Source of the DNA: Sporothrix humicola
Taxonomy: Eukaryota; Ascomycota; Sordariomycetes; Ophiostomatales; Ophiostomataceae
Reading direction: 5' to 3'
Assembly (NCBI GenBank): GCA_021396245.1
Contig: WNYE01000074.1
Location: 124,001-188,000 of the forward strand
DNA: 64,000 nucleotides
Positions within the stretch are counted from its first letter, which is position 1. Each line of letters starts with the position of its first letter. The notes below the pieces were generated by a model that saw only the letters and a program-made list of their open reading frames with translations, was not told the DNA's origin and did not search any database. A program made the position numbers and the translations under genes. This document shows, in pieces, positions 42,973 through 54,121 of this stretch.

Positions 42973-45900
42973 TTACTCGATCAAGTGGGCCGCGGCGGTC
43001 TGGAAGATCTGTGCAATCTTGGCTAGCGTCTGGTTCGCCTGGTCCCACTCGCCGGCCTCGACGAGGTCGCGGACGGCCGGGAACAAATCGCCGTCGTAGC
43101 TGGACCAGAGGCGGGGGCCAAACACGACGTGCTTGAACTGTGTACGGTTGGGGATCTGGGCGTCGTTAGTAAAATGATTAAAATGTACATGTTTATCGGT
43201 AATAGTGCTGTGACTTACCCCACCACCCGTCTCGAGATCCAGGAGATCGGTTTCAAACCGCGCCATGCGGCTGACATACTCGGCACGCTGCTGGCCCAGA
43301 CCGGGCGACTCCCAGCCGCCGGCGGCCAGCACGGCACTCTCCCACTTGAGGTCCCAGCGGTCAAAGTCGCGCATAGCAGCGACGATGACCTGGGAGGCGA
43401 ACTGGAGGGCCTCGGTGGACACGGCAATGGTCTTTTTCGGGTCGGCCTTTTTGGCCTTGTCGACCTCGCTCTGGACCCACGAGACGAGATCCTTAGTCCA
43501 CATCTCGAGGGCGGAGCCATAGGTGATCATGTCAAAGGGCATAATGGGGCGGTCCGAGAGCTCAATCAACATCAAGCCGGCAAGCTGGGCCAGCAGGCCG
43601 TGGTAGACAAAGCCGGGGTCGCCGACGTGGTCCATCCATGCAAAGTTGTCGTAGCTGCTGTGGGCCGGGTAGCCGGGGCCGTCAAAGTGCAGGTCAATCG
43701 AGGACATGCCCGCCAAGTCCTGGAAGGCGACGTAGTCCGAGCCGGCGCCTAGCACTTCGAGGAAGCTCCCGTTCTGGTCCCACAGGTCGTGCAGCGTGGC
43801 GTTGACGTGCGGGTCGCTGACGCGCTTCATGACCTGGCTCAGCAGCTTGGAGAAGACGGGCGAACCGGCCGCGTGGAACTCGCCGCCCGTGACGGCCGTG
43901 TCCAGATTGATGTAGGCCAGACCGTCACGGCGCAACAGTTCCAGGTTGCGCTCGACGTACTCGGTGGACCCGATCAGGTTGTACTCCTCGGCGTCCCAGG
44001 ACATAAACTCGATTGTGCGCAGTGGGCGCCAACCGCGCTCCAACAGGTCGCCAAAGATGCGCACCAATTCCATCATGACGGCCGTGCCCGAGTGCGGGTC
44101 GGTGGCGCCAAACGTCCACGAGTCGCGGTGGTTGCCGATGATAATCTTCTTAGCACTCTGCTCGATGCCAACAATGCGACCGTAGACGTTCCAGATGGGC
44201 TGCTCCTGCTCCTCGTCCTGCTCGTTCTTGAGGCGCACAGTGGGTGACGCTACACCGCCCTTATCGGGAGTGGCGTCGCCGCCATTGCCGGTCCACCACT
44301 CGTCGACATCGGGCACACCGCCAACCCACTCTTTAGAGGGTACGCGCTGGCCACGGCCCTTCAAGTGTTGAAGGAGGACCTGGGCATCGCGCCAAGCCAA
44401 AGGCAGAGAAGGAATCTTGACTAGACCCGGGGACTTATCTGGGGACATGCGCGGCAGACCCTTTTTGCTTTCCCAGCCGGGGGTCAGAACATCGCCAATG
44501 ACATAGCTCATGAGTGACACGGAGCCGCGCTGGACACCGTCGGCTGGCATGTAGCGGCCCTTGGGTGCCACGTCGCCGTGCTTGAAGCCGTCGTCGGCCG
44601 GATCACTGTAGATGAGACAGCCTGCGAAGCCGGCGAGCTCGGCCGCCTTGACTTTGAGGGCACGGTCTGTCTGAGTGCCGTAATAGCGCACGAGGGCAAT
44701 GGCGCCCTGCGTCTGGATGCCCATATCCTTGAGCTTCTGGAAGTCTTCGCGCGAGCCGTAGTTGGCGTACACGAGCGGACCGCGCACGTCGCCGGATTTT
44801 GACAGGCCGTGGAAAACATACGTCTGGTGGCCTGCCGTCTCGCCGCCGACCTCTTCCTCTTCGAGCTTGGCCGTCCACGTGGACTTGCCGTCCGCGCCCA
44901 GGATCTCGACGGCACGGCCGTCTTTGCGCGGGTAGTTGAGGTAGACGTAGTACTCGTCCACCGCAACATCTTCGAGGCCGTATTTTGTAAAGAGGTTCTT
45001 GACGTCGATGGCGAGTGCGAAATCGCCTTCGGTGCCGGCCATGTGGGCATAGCTCGTAAAGTGTTTGGACAGGTCGCGCATGCGGCCCGGGTTGACGGTC
45101 ATCTGGATGTGCATGCGCACGCTCTCGGGGTCAAAGACCTGGCTGCCGAGGCGGCGCGAGATGGACGTAAAGAGGTCGCTCATGAACAGGAGGTAGACGA
45201 AGCCGAGGACCAAGAACACCGCAAACAAGCGCGCAAACACGACAATGGCGACGGCAATGTTGATCTTTTGCACCCACTGTGGCCGGTGCCAGCCCCAGCC
45301 CTGCCAGAAGCGGGCACGGGGCGCCGCATTTTCCGGGCTTGCAGGCGTCTCGTCGTCGTCCGTGCCGCTAACACGTGTGAAGCCAGCCAGTCGTCCGAAC
45401 CGGCTGGCAATCCCGCCCACGCCGCCGCGGCTGTTCTCGTCGACGTCGGACGGCCCGTTGGGCAGCTGTATGCGTATTCTCGGGATCGACAGCCGCCACT
45501 TCCACGCCCATTTGGGTAGACTGAGGGAGAAAGGGCCGCGCCTCCGCCCGCTGCTGGAGCTGCCGTTCGAGTCTAGTGGATCCTCCATGTCGAGCTCTAG
45601 CATCTCGCGGCGCACATGTGCTGCCTCGGCATCGACATCGTCACCGTCGTCACCGTGGCCCTCGTCGCTCGAGCTCCACGTGCTGTCCTCGTCGTCGGTC
45701 TCGACCGTTGGTGGGCGATATCCACTGGTCGAAGTTGTGTTGTTTCCATTTCCATTCCTTCGTCGCCGGCTGCTGCCGCTCGTGGCGGTTGAGCCGTTCC
45801 GCCGGTGGGAGCGCAGGAGGGACCGGGATTCGCTTTCGGGGGCGTAAAAGGCCTCGCCCATGGGCGATAGAGGGTCAAAGTTGGAGGGACTCGGTAACAG

Positions 45901-45999
45901 GCCGCCGTTGCCGTGGGTCGAGACAGCTTCGTCGTAGGTCGGGATAGGCGGGTCGTAGTGGTCGCCTTGGCCGTTGTTGGCCGCCGGAGGGGACGGCAT
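42973..45999 (-). CDS. Tre1/glutamate carboxypeptidase II-like (M28B) membrane protein
   Basis: A type II membrane protein of the transferrin-receptor/GCPII family. The frame is open for 1008 codons, but a perfect 63-base intron (43218-43156 on the minus strand: GTAAGT, TTACTAAC, CAG, phase 0) lies inside it, so the spliced product has 987 residues. Order: a long hydrophilic N-terminus with a PxY-like PPIPTYDEAV near residue 20, a basic patch, one transmembrane helix at about 245-272, a protease-associated domain, then an M28 peptidase domain. Zinc ligands of GCPII look intact: His in GNHRDSW, Asp in GATDPHSG, Glu in WDAEEYN, Asp in YINLD and His in YPAHSSYD. A C-terminal dimerisation domain follows. 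Yeast Tre1 and Tre2 are adaptors of the ubiquitin ligase Rsp5 at vacuole and endosome; the PxY-like motif fits that. Whether it is also an active peptidase is open. Confidence 0.92.
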   Translation of the reverse strand: MPSPPAANNGQGDHYDPPIPTYDEAVSTHGNGGLLPSPSNFDPLSPMGEAFYAPESESRSLLRSHRRNGSTATSGSSRRRRNGNGNNTTSTSGYRPPTVETDDEDSTWSSSDEGHGDDGDDVDAEAAHVRREMLELDMEDPLDSNGSSSSGRRRGPFSLSLPKWAWKWRLSIPRIRIQLPNGPSDVDENSRGGVGGIASRFGRLAGFTRVSGTDDDETPASPENAAPRARFWQGWGWHRPQWVQKINIAVAIVVFARLFAVFLVLGFVYLLFMSDLFTSISRRLGSQVFDPESVRMHIQMTVNPGRMRDLSKHFTSYAHMAGTEGDFALAIDVKNLFTKYGLEDVAVDEYYVYLNYPRKDGRAVEILGADGKSTWTAKLEEEEVGGETAGHQTYVFHGLSKSGDVRGPLVYANYGSREDFQKLKDMGIQTQGAIALVRYYGTQTDRALKVKAAELAGFAGCLIYSDPADDGFKHGDVAPKGRYMPADGVQRGSVSLMSYVIGDVLTPGWESKKGLPRMSPDKSPGLVKIPSLPLAWRDAQVLLQHLKGRGQRVPSKEWVGGVPDVDEWWTGNGGDATPDKGGVASPTVRLKNEQDEEQEQPIWNVYGRIVGIEQSAKKIIIGNHRDSWTFGATDPHSGTAVMMELVRIFGDLLERGWRPLRTIEFMSWDAEEYNLIGSTEYVERNLELLRRDGLAYINLDTAVTGGEFHAAGSPVFSKLLSQVMKRVSDPHVNATLHDLWDQNGSFLEVLGAGSDYVAFQDLAGMSSIDLHFDGPGYPAHSSYDNFAWMDHVGDPGFVYHGLLAQLAGLMLIELSDRPIMPFDMITYGSALEMWTKDLVSWVQSEVDKAKKADPKKTIAVSTEALQFASQVIVAAMRDFDRWDLKWESAVLAAGGWESPGLGQQRAEYVSRMARFETDLLDLETGGGVSHSTITDKHVHFNHFTNDAQIPNRTQFKHVVFGPRLWSSYDGDLFPAVRDLVEAGEWDQANQTLAKIAQIFQTAAAHLIE

Positions 46000-47398
46000 C
46001 GTGCCGGTGTATGTAGGCCGTTAGGCCGGGTGATGTGGGTGGGGGTGGTCGGATAGTTTGATGCAAATGTAGATATCAAGATGGAAACATTCGAGAAGAG
46101 TCCGGTTGGCGATGGTCAGGGGAAAGCTCGCGTGGCCAACGAAAGCGACGATAAACGAGTGGACGGTGGTGTGTGAATGTTAAAAAGAAGTCAAGTGGCG
46201 TCTATGGAGGTTGAATCAAGAAGCTCCAATCGTCTGAAGCTGTCGAACGAAAAAGAAAGCAAGATATCGTCGAGATACGAAACGCTGATTCGAAATCGTC
46301 GTTCGAGGTCGAGATCAAGCCGGTCCCTGAGAACTGCGGCTGATTTGGGGTATCGGCTGTAACAAACGGGAAAGAGAAAATCGAAAGAAAGAACGACAAG
46401 AAGAAAAGGCTTGCTCAGACGGCCATGGTCAGTCGGATGCGACCAAGATGCAGATACCGCAAATGTCGAGATAATCGTCCGTTGCTAGATTGGACGTTGT
46501 GTTTCCCAAACTCGTTTCCTCGTTTCTCCCCGTTTGGCCAGATACAAAGGAAGGGACGACCAGTGTCCTCACAGTTTGTTTCCAAGAGGCTTAGAGTCTT
46601 GGTACGGAGTCGTCGTAATTTAGTGGACCAGTACGCGGATGCACGGCTGTGAGTGGCCTGTGTTGCCAGTCTCGCCTGCAATCGCCTGCAATTACACAAT
46701 AGTGCGCGCTGGACGACGGCGTCTGGAGTGTCCAGTCGTCTTGGCGTTCTGGGCAAGTGTTCGAGTCTCGCTGCTCTCGCAGTTCGCGTCTCGCCCCAAA
46801 ACTCCCCAAAACTCTCCGTATTCCACAGAGACAAGCAGGGTGACAGGGGCCCGGCTACGTCAGCCCCACCCCTGGCCCCTATTCGTCATTCGGCGTGACA
46901 TGTCACGTGGATACACTAGTCACACATTGTACCTCCTTCTGTTCACTTCTCTCACTTCCGGCCCACTGGTACAAGCGCACTCTGTGACGGGCACTCCGTA
47001 CTTTTGCCTCTTTGTCCTCTCAGCCCAGTCCAAACATTGACTTTGTACTGAACCTCGTTCTCGCATCACCAACGACCACGACCCGCCGATTTCGTCCGTC
47101 TTTGTATTATCAGCCTTCTTTCTTCGACATCCATTTCGTCTTTTTGTCTTTTCGTCTTTTAGAATTCTGCGATTTCTTCACCTCTAGATTCCGGCAACTC
47201 TGCACACGACACTTGTTCTTCCCAGCCCAATCTCCTTGCTTTTCCGAGTCTCGCCTCCGACGTCACGACCAGCGATCGCCCTCCTTATCGCGTGACCTTC
47301 CCCGGACTCGCGATCCTATCTTCATCCACCGATCCGGTGCCGACCGATACCATCCCTACAACCGTCTGAATCGATAATACTCACAAACTCGAGATACC
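46000..47398. other. Divergent intergenic region (Tre1-like / ubc6)
   Basis: Two start codons face away from each other, so both promoters lie here. TACGGAGT occurs at 46603-46610 and its reverse complement at 46993-47000. The last 400 bases before ubc6 are pyrimidine-rich. No coding frame is supported. Confidence 0.5.
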
Positions 47399-48454
47399 AT
47401 GGCCAGCCGGGCCGCACAGAAGCGCGTAAGTTGCCCGATCCTATCGATGCCGATCACCTCGGCCTCAACGCCCCCGTCTGATATCACGTACTAACATCTC
47501 CAGTTGACGCGCGAGTACAAGTCCATCTCCGAAAACCCGCCGCCGTACATTACCGCCCGTCCATCGGATAGCAACATCTTGGAGTGAGTCCCACAAGACC
47601 CCCGACACAATTCTGAATACTTGCTAACCCAACCTCTCAGATGGCACTACATCATCACAGGCCCCGAAGATACCCCCTACCACGGCGGCCAGTACTGGGG
47701 CACGCTCATGTTCCCGCCCGACTACCCCTTTGCCCCGCCCGCCATCCGCATGCACACGCCGTCTGGCCGCTTCCAGCCCTCGACGCGGCTGTGTCTCTCC
47801 ATCTCCGACTTCCACCCGCGCTCCTTTAACCCGGCCTGGGAGGTCTCGACAATCCTGATTGGCCTGCTGTCGTTTATGACGTCGGAAGAAATGACTACGG
47901 GTTCGGTCTCGGCCACTGCCGCCGAGCGCAAGTTCCACGCCGCCCGCTCACGCTGGTGGAACTCGACGGGCGGCGGCACGTTCAACGACGCCAGCACAAA
48001 CTCCAAGGCCAAGACGCAGGTCAAGGCCGGCGATGGCGGCGTCAAGTTCCGGACAGAGTGGCCCGAGCAGGACAAGGCCAACTGGGCGTGGATGAAGGAG
48101 CAGCACGTCGACACGGCGACTGGCCAGATCACCAAGCCGGTGCCTCCTCCGGCGTCGTCGTCATCATCACCATCCTCCTCTTCTCCCAAAGGCGGCCCCT
48201 CAATACAAGGCGGCGCCACCGCAGGCTCGGCCAGCTGCGGTAAACAGCTGGGCGTGCCTGCGGCTGGGGCTGGCGGTACCGGTGCGGGCGCGGCAGGTAG
48301 CGGCACGCAGGCCCAAGCGGTGGTCGACGCTGTCCGCCAAGGCCGTGGTGCGGGCCAGGGCTGGCTCGCGCAGAACAAGCTGTATGTCTTTGGCGGGCTT
48401 GTCTTCCTCTATGTGCTGGTGGCACGCCTGATGGGCGGTGACAAGAAGCAATAG
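47399..48454 (+). CDS. ubc6: Ubiquitin-conjugating enzyme E2 6 (UBC6), ER tail-anchored
   Basis: The E2 enzyme of ER-associated degradation, anchored by a C-terminal helix. Three exons (47399-47425, 47504-47583, 47641-48454) give 306 residues; introns have GTAAGT and GTGAGT donors, CTAAC branches and CAG acceptors. The first exon has only nine codons. The splice gives MASRAAQKR-LTREYKSISENPPPY, then NILEWHYIITGPEDTPY, FPPDYPFAPPAIRMHTPSGRF and the active-site loop with Cys87 in TRLCLSISDFHP, the same number as in yeast Ubc6. SFMTSEEMTTGS and the UBC6-type RWWNST follow. A Pro/Ser/Gly-rich linker (about 185-275) leads to the tail anchor KLYVFGGLVFLYVLVARLM near residue 283-301 and a short basic end. 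It diverges from the Tre1-like gene; both belong to ubiquitin-dependent sorting, which may be coincidence. Confidence 0.97.
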
Positions 48455-50192
48455 ACTGGGGGTTGTGGTGGATGCTTGTTGATGGCGAGACACAATACAG
48501 AAGTCTCCACTAATGCTTGTTACGATATGATCCCCTTTCGGTTTCTGGGACAGTTTACAGATGGTCCCTTTACTCTGGCTCTTTATTCTCTTCTTCTTTG
48601 TCTTTACAGTTAATTATTTATGTATCCTAGCACTTCAATTTATCGCCTTTCTTTTGTAACAGCTTTGCTCTTGATGGTCGTGAATATCGTGTGAATGCGA
48701 ACGAGTCAGGACTGATGGGGAAGCGGTATGGCATTCTATATCCTTCCTGCATATCCGACCCCGTGTTCTCATCCAGTAATTACAACACTTGGGATCAAAT
48801 TTGGTCCCGTGTTTTGTGTGACTCCAGTATTCAATCCGATGTTGACTTCAACATGGTAGACGCGGAGGATGCGTCGCCTGTGATCGCCAAAACAGGAAAT
48901 CCACAGACAATAACATTCTACAAACACACGGGTTTGCGTTCTTTTTCACTGTTTCTCGCCTTGCGTGCCGTGTGCCTTGACGGTGTGGCGTTCGTATCAA
49001 CAGCACAGCACAATCCTGCGACAAAAGCCCCTTATTCTCGCCATCACCAACAATAAGGCGCACCAGTCTACACCAGGTGCAGCGACTGTTTCAGAAACGC
49101 AAAGGAGGGTCGCAACAGACACGAGAAGGCACATTTCGTCAAGAAAATATCTGTATTTAGGTGCAATCTCCAGTCAGTCATTTTACACAAATTTACTTCC
49201 GTTCTAATTGAATGTGCCACATTGTACAACATACATTTGATTTATTAAGATCGTACGTCCAAATTGCATTTACACAGTATTCGCAAAAACACATCTCGCA
49301 AAAGAGGTCTTCCAACAACACCAAAAACGCCCGTGCTCTGTTTCATGTCCACATTTGTTCTTTTTCTTTCTTCGTAGTCAACTTTTGTCTGGATTCACTC
49401 TGTGAACAACCCCTCCAAACGGAAGCGGGATCTTTGGCCATCAGTGTTTGATGTTCGATCCTGTCAATGCATTGTGCGTATTCCTCATCACCAACAGCAA
49501 AACTCGCTGCGAGCATTCTCACTGACACTAACAATTAATGACACCAACACTCAACACTTCATACACTCCTTCCCTGCCGACACTTCCCCCAGTACCTGGT
49601 CTGCCGATGGCCAAGCATTGATGTCCCTCGCGTCACTAACTTTTTTCAGTGTAGTCTCCGAAAGAGGACCTGGGTTGTCGTGATGACATTTCTTTGTCAC
49701 CACCCTCGTCCTTACCACATTTGAGCCTCCTCGTCATTGACATGGACCCCTGCATCTCTTGTTGTTTCCTTTTTTGGCACATGTGCTTGCAAGTCATGGT
49801 TCACGGATCTGCCTCTCCCGTTTTGTTAGTGGCCAGATGTGGAAGGATGGGGGGCTGTCAGAGGGAGGGAGGTTCTTGCCTCGTACGTCGTACCTCCTGC
49901 CCTCTCGAACATGATCCTCTCGTAGAGTCCTCTCTTAAGCGTAGAGTCCCCCGGTCTGCTCGTAGATGATCGCTCTGCTCCCTTTTGCTCTTTTCGCCCT
50001 TTTTTTCTATCATCCCCAAGGTGCTGCGCATCACGACTTCTGCCCCGTGGTTGATCCACGAACAAGTTCGTTTACGCTCGTTCAGGCCAACGATCGTTCA
50101 TCGACGTCGCTCGTAATGATCTAGACGACCCGAGCAGCAGAGCTGGTCTCTCTCAATACACGACTACCAACTAATAATATACAACCATCACA
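48455..50192. other. Intergenic region
   Basis: About 1.7 kb with no supportable gene. It is moderately AT-rich with scattered short frames. The final 100 bases lead into the MFS start at 50193. Confidence 0.5.
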
Positions 50193-52636
50193 ATGTCGAC
50201 AAGCTGGCCGCTGTTGAGCCCCGGGCTACCGGCCGGCGGCCAGGCCCAGCAGACCCAGGGCCAAGGACAACCGCAACGATATCGACCAACAACAGCCGGC
50301 TCCCGGCCTACGACGGCCGGTTCTCGCCCGGCGACGATGGCAACAGTGGCCACTCTCGGGACAGGAACAACAACCACGACAATCACAGCCGGCATGCCCG
50401 CCCGCACAAAATGGCTGTCGGGCCCCGCCAAGGACGCACGCGAAGATTACCACAATTTTATCGGGGCCGTTGAAAAGTCAACAAAACAGACAGTATTCAG
50501 CGAACAAAAACGAAAACGGAGGAGGGCGCAACACTTGCCGGTGGGCACCACCCGGCTGTTTGACCACGGCCGGATGCGGCTGATACCCTTTCCCACGGCA
50601 AACCCCAAGGATCCTCTCAACCTGCCCGAGTGGCGCAAATGGGCGGCCATAGCAGCCATGAGTATATGTACGTGCTATCCCATACAAATATTTCGATATC
50701 TACCACTAACAATGCAGTCGGTGCCCTCGCCGTCGCCACTTTGAATGCCTCTGGCAGCACGTTGGAACCCATCTTTGCCCTCCAATACGCGGGCGTCAAC
50801 CCCAACGCGGTCCGCAATGCGACCTTTGTCCTGTCGACGACATCGGCCTCGGTCAACCTCACCTCGTCACTCGGTCCCTTGTTGCCAACAAACTCGACCC
50901 TTCTGCCGACCAGCCAGCTCAACATGCTGACGACAGTACCGATGCTGACCGCTGCCGCTGCATCTTACGTCCAGATCCCCTTGTCCGTCGCCGTCGGCCG
51001 CCGTCCCGTCTTGCTCCTGGCTTCGTTGTGTGCCTGGGTCGGTGCTCTGTGGGCCGGTCTGAGTAGCAGCGGTAGCCATGCCGCCACATCGGCGAGTGCA
51101 TCCTCGGCTTTCCAACAGCATTTGGCTGCGCGTGCTCTCGTCGGTCTGGGCGCAGGCGCCACCAACGCCCTGGTCCCTCTCATTGCGGCCCACGATCTCG
51201 TGTTTTTGCACCAGCGGCACTTCGTCCTGGCCGTCTCGTTTGCCATCCAGGCAATTATCACAGCCGGCTTGTCTGCCGCGGCTCCCTTTCTGGCCGCCTA
51301 CTACGACTGGCGGTGGATGTACTACATTACGGGGACAGCCGGGTTCTTGGCCTGGCTGGCGCTGGTGGCCATGGTGCCCGAGACAAGGTGGACACTGCGG
51401 ACACGGACCCAGCTGTGTGGAGGGGGCTGCGGTGGAGATGCCGACCTCAGTGTGTACGCCGACGAGGACAGGAATGCACGCCTCGATTATGATGCTTACG
51501 GCGGGCGCACATTATGGACCGACATGGGCGTCTTTGTTGTGTCACCCTTTGGAGCATGGCAGTGGTCCAAGGCGGGAAGCTGTGTGCTTGACCTGGCGCG
51601 GACCGCTCTGCTGCCGGCCGTCGTGTGGGTGGCCGTAGTGCAGGCCGTGCTGTTAGTTGCCTACACGGCAGCATCCGAGCTGGCAGCCAGCATGCTGTTG
51701 GTGAAGGCAGCGAGTCAAAACCGGTTCTCTCTGACAGGCCTCGTACCGGGTGTGTCCCTCAGTGTGGCCGGTGTGCTCACTGTTATTTTGGGGTTGGTCG
51801 GCGCCCGTTTTACTTTAGGAGTCACCCGCCACCTGCGCGCCCAGCAGAGCCGAAGATTGTCCGTTCTACCTCCTGCTGAGCGGCGGGCCCAGAAGAAATC
51901 GCGGCCCACGGTCCGCCGTGAAGCCGAGCACAACCTGCCGGTGATGGTGCTGCCGCTTGCCCTAGCCATCGCCGCCAGTTTTGTCGTCGGTGCTATCCTG
52001 TACTATGACAACACGAGTACTACCCTCCTTCTCCTCGGGCCAACGTTACTTAGTCTCGCCCTTCTCCTCGCCTTGGTGGCCGGCTCCGTCTTCTTGATTG
52101 AAAGCCACCCCGTCTGGGCCGGCCCGTGCCTCGCGCATGCAAACAGCTGGCGCTTCCTCGCAGCGTTTTTCCTCGAGGGCAAGACGGCCAATTTTGTGGC
52201 CCGCAAAGGTGCTCTGGAATCATGGGCCGTCTATGCAGAAGTTTTGATTGTCGCCAGTCTTGGGCTGCCGGCCCTCTTCTTTGGCGGGCGGTGGTTGAGG
52301 GCCTGGGCAGCGGGGACGGTCCAAGGGGCGGGGGATGACGTGGTGAGGGACGACACTGAGAAAGACAAAGACACACGGAGAGCAACAGTCGTCTCCCCGT
52401 CGCCATCAGACTCGACCATGACGACGGACTCGTCAATCGACTCATCGTACATGTCATCGTCTGGTTCAGAAATGACGGGGACGGTGGTGACAGAAACGGC
52501 CAAGACGGCTGTGGCGGCACGGGCGACAATGCTGTCGACGGACATGTCGACGCCGCATCCCGGGACACGGGCGGACATACTATTTCGACATGAATCCCTG
52601 AACGATGAGAATGCCATTACAGGACGGGCCCTGTAG
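50193..52636 (+). CDS. MFS transporter, Hol1-like, paralogue of the gene at 8215
   Basis: Two exons (50193-50667, 50718-52636) give 797 residues. The intron has GTACGT, a CCACTAAC branch and CAG, and splits a Phe codon after the first base exactly as in the 8215-10411 gene (MSI-F-GAL against LC-F-FGS). The N-terminal 150 residues are long and low-complexity, including three copies of a TTAGSRP-like word and a basic KRKRRRAQ stretch. Then come the family signature RLIPFPTANPKDPLNLPEWRK, motif-A-like SVAVGRRPVLLLASL, PETR after helix 6, ESHPVWAGPC near helix 10-11, and a Ser/Thr/Asp-rich C-tail with many possible phosphorylation sites. Between helices 1 and 2 lies an extended extracellular loop with several N-x-S/T sites. 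Transported substrate is unknown. The other copy has two more introns near its start, so the pair has diverged in gene structure. Confidence 0.9.
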
Positions 52637-53068
52637 GATGTGGGAATGCATATGTATTACTTTATCTTTGTTTAATAATACCCATTTATTGTTCATTTAC
52701 ATTGTAATCTCATCACTAGTGATAAAATATACCAAAGTCTGTCCGGTGATCTGTGCAAAATGAAAAACAACTCTGATACGAGACTAAAATTGCAACAGTG
52801 GTGAAGAGTAATTTCAATAAATTAATATGGCCGCTAATGCCCAAATCAGACTAATAAAATGCTATGCCGCGCAAAAGAAAAGAAGACAAATGCACATGAA
52901 ATAAAACAAAACGGAATATTAGGAACAAAATCGAAAGAAAATCAACATAAAATCTAAACAAATCTAAACAATGCAAACTTATGCAACCATAATACCAGGA
53001 CCAGCCCAGTATCCTCCTATCATTTGAAATACAATAACTCACTTACTTAATATCTCGGTGTTCTTTCC
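52637..53068. other. Intergenic region between convergent genes
   Basis: The 3' flanks of the MFS gene (plus) and the J-domain gene (minus). AT-rich; no gene. Confidence 0.5.
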
Positions 53069-54121
53069 CTAACAGCCCAGAAGTCGGCCCAGCCAGACAG
53101 CAAACGAGTGCCATGCACGCTGCCACAGGCCGGCGAGTGTTTGGAAGACGGCGACGTGTGCGTGGGGAATGTCCACCGAACCGGCAGAAGGAGAAGGTGA
53201 GTCCTCCTTTTCGCGTGCCGCCTCAACGTCTTCACTCTCGTCAGCCACCTTGAGGTTGGCACACACCCACTGGGTCAGCAGCGCGTGGTGGTGCAGGCAG
53301 CGGGCGTACGGCTCGCGCAGCGTCTCGTAGGCCGAGTTGATGTCGGCGGCAGACGTTGTGTCGCCGCCCTTGTCGGGGTGGTTGACGAGGACAGCGCGGT
53401 GGTATGCGGCGCGGATCTGTGAGGTTGTGAGCAGGGGATCAGACGGGAGGCCGAGGACGGCGTACGGCGACGGCGACGCCGCGGGCACAAAAGACGGCGA
53501 GGCGCCAGCCGGGGACCAGAAGAGGAAAGTAAGACTTACTTTAGAAACAATTGTCCATGTGGACGGGGAGCCGTAAACGACGACAAAGATGGCGACCGAC
53601 AAGAGGGCGAGGGTGATGGCGGTGCGGGTGCGGGTGCGGTAGAGGAACTTGCCGGCGGTTGCACAGCGGAGGTCGTCGAGCGTGAAGGCGGGCGACGTTG
53701 AAGACGGCTTCTCGAGGAGCGGTTCATCGTCGTCGTCCGAGTCGTAGTCGGAGTCGTCGTGGTAGCGGCCGGGGCCGGCGGCGATGTACTTGCTGTTGTC
53801 GACGTAATCGGCAGAGTCGTCGTCTTGGCCGGCAGGAAGCTCCGCAGCTTGTGTCACTGGCTCGCTACTTTCCTCGCCGAGCTCAATCAGTGGCCGCTTC
53901 GCCGCCAGCGTGGCATCGTACGCGGCGCGCTTCTCGGGCGTGCCAATCACGCCGTACCAGCGCTCGACTTCTTGTCTGCCGTTCCGGGCTGCTGCGCCCA
54001 TGGGCCGGCTCCAGGGGCCGTCCACTGGATATTTCAGTAGCTTGGCTTGGTAGGCCTGCTGGAGCTGCAAAAGGCTGGCAGTCGGTTGGACGCCAAAGAA
54101 TGTGTAGGCTGTCTGGTCCAT
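53069..54121 (-). CDS. Membrane protein with a degenerate and a complete J domain
   Basis: A 350-residue, intron-free protein. Residues 4-72 (TAYTFFGVQPTASLLQLQQAY to TPEKRAAYD) have the outline of a J domain but no His-Pro-Asp; YPVDGPW stands in its place, so it cannot stimulate an Hsp70. An acidic stretch (DDSDYDSDDDDE) follows, then one hydrophobic helix at about 167-183 (AITLALLSVAIFVVVYG). After it comes a complete J domain (SPYAVLGLPSD to YETLREPYAR) with HPD in VNHPDKGG. The C-terminus is hydrophobic or amphipathic with LWQRAWHSFAVWLGRLLGC. The complete domain should recruit an Hsp70 at a membrane; which side and which organelle cannot be read. A GTAAGT inside the helix-to-J linker has no close acceptor, so I kept a single exon. 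Confidence 0.82.
   Translation of the reverse strand: MDQTAYTFFGVQPTASLLQLQQAYQAKLLKYPVDGPWSRPMGAAARNGRQEVERWYGVIGTPEKRAAYDATLAAKRPLIELGEESSEPVTQAAELPAGQDDDSADYVDNSKYIAAGPGRYHDDSDYDSDDDDEPLLEKPSSTSPAFTLDDLRCATAGKFLYRTRTRTAITLALLSVAIFVVVYGSPSTWTIVSKVSLTFLFWSPAGASPSFVPAASPSPYAVLGLPSDPLLTTSQIRAAYHRAVLVNHPDKGGDTTSAADINSAYETLREPYARCLHHHALLTQWVCANLKVADESEDVEAAREKEDSPSPSAGSVDIPHAHVAVFQTLAGLWQRAWHSFAVWLGRLLGC

Noticed and set aside
46680..46790. Possible tRNA from a GTTCGAGTC word
   Set aside because: No matching A-box, acceptor stem or T-stem pairing could be found around it.
53470..53560. Possible intron in the J-domain gene starting at a GTAAGT
   Set aside because: The first usable acceptor would remove the start of the complete J domain, so the single-exon reading is better.
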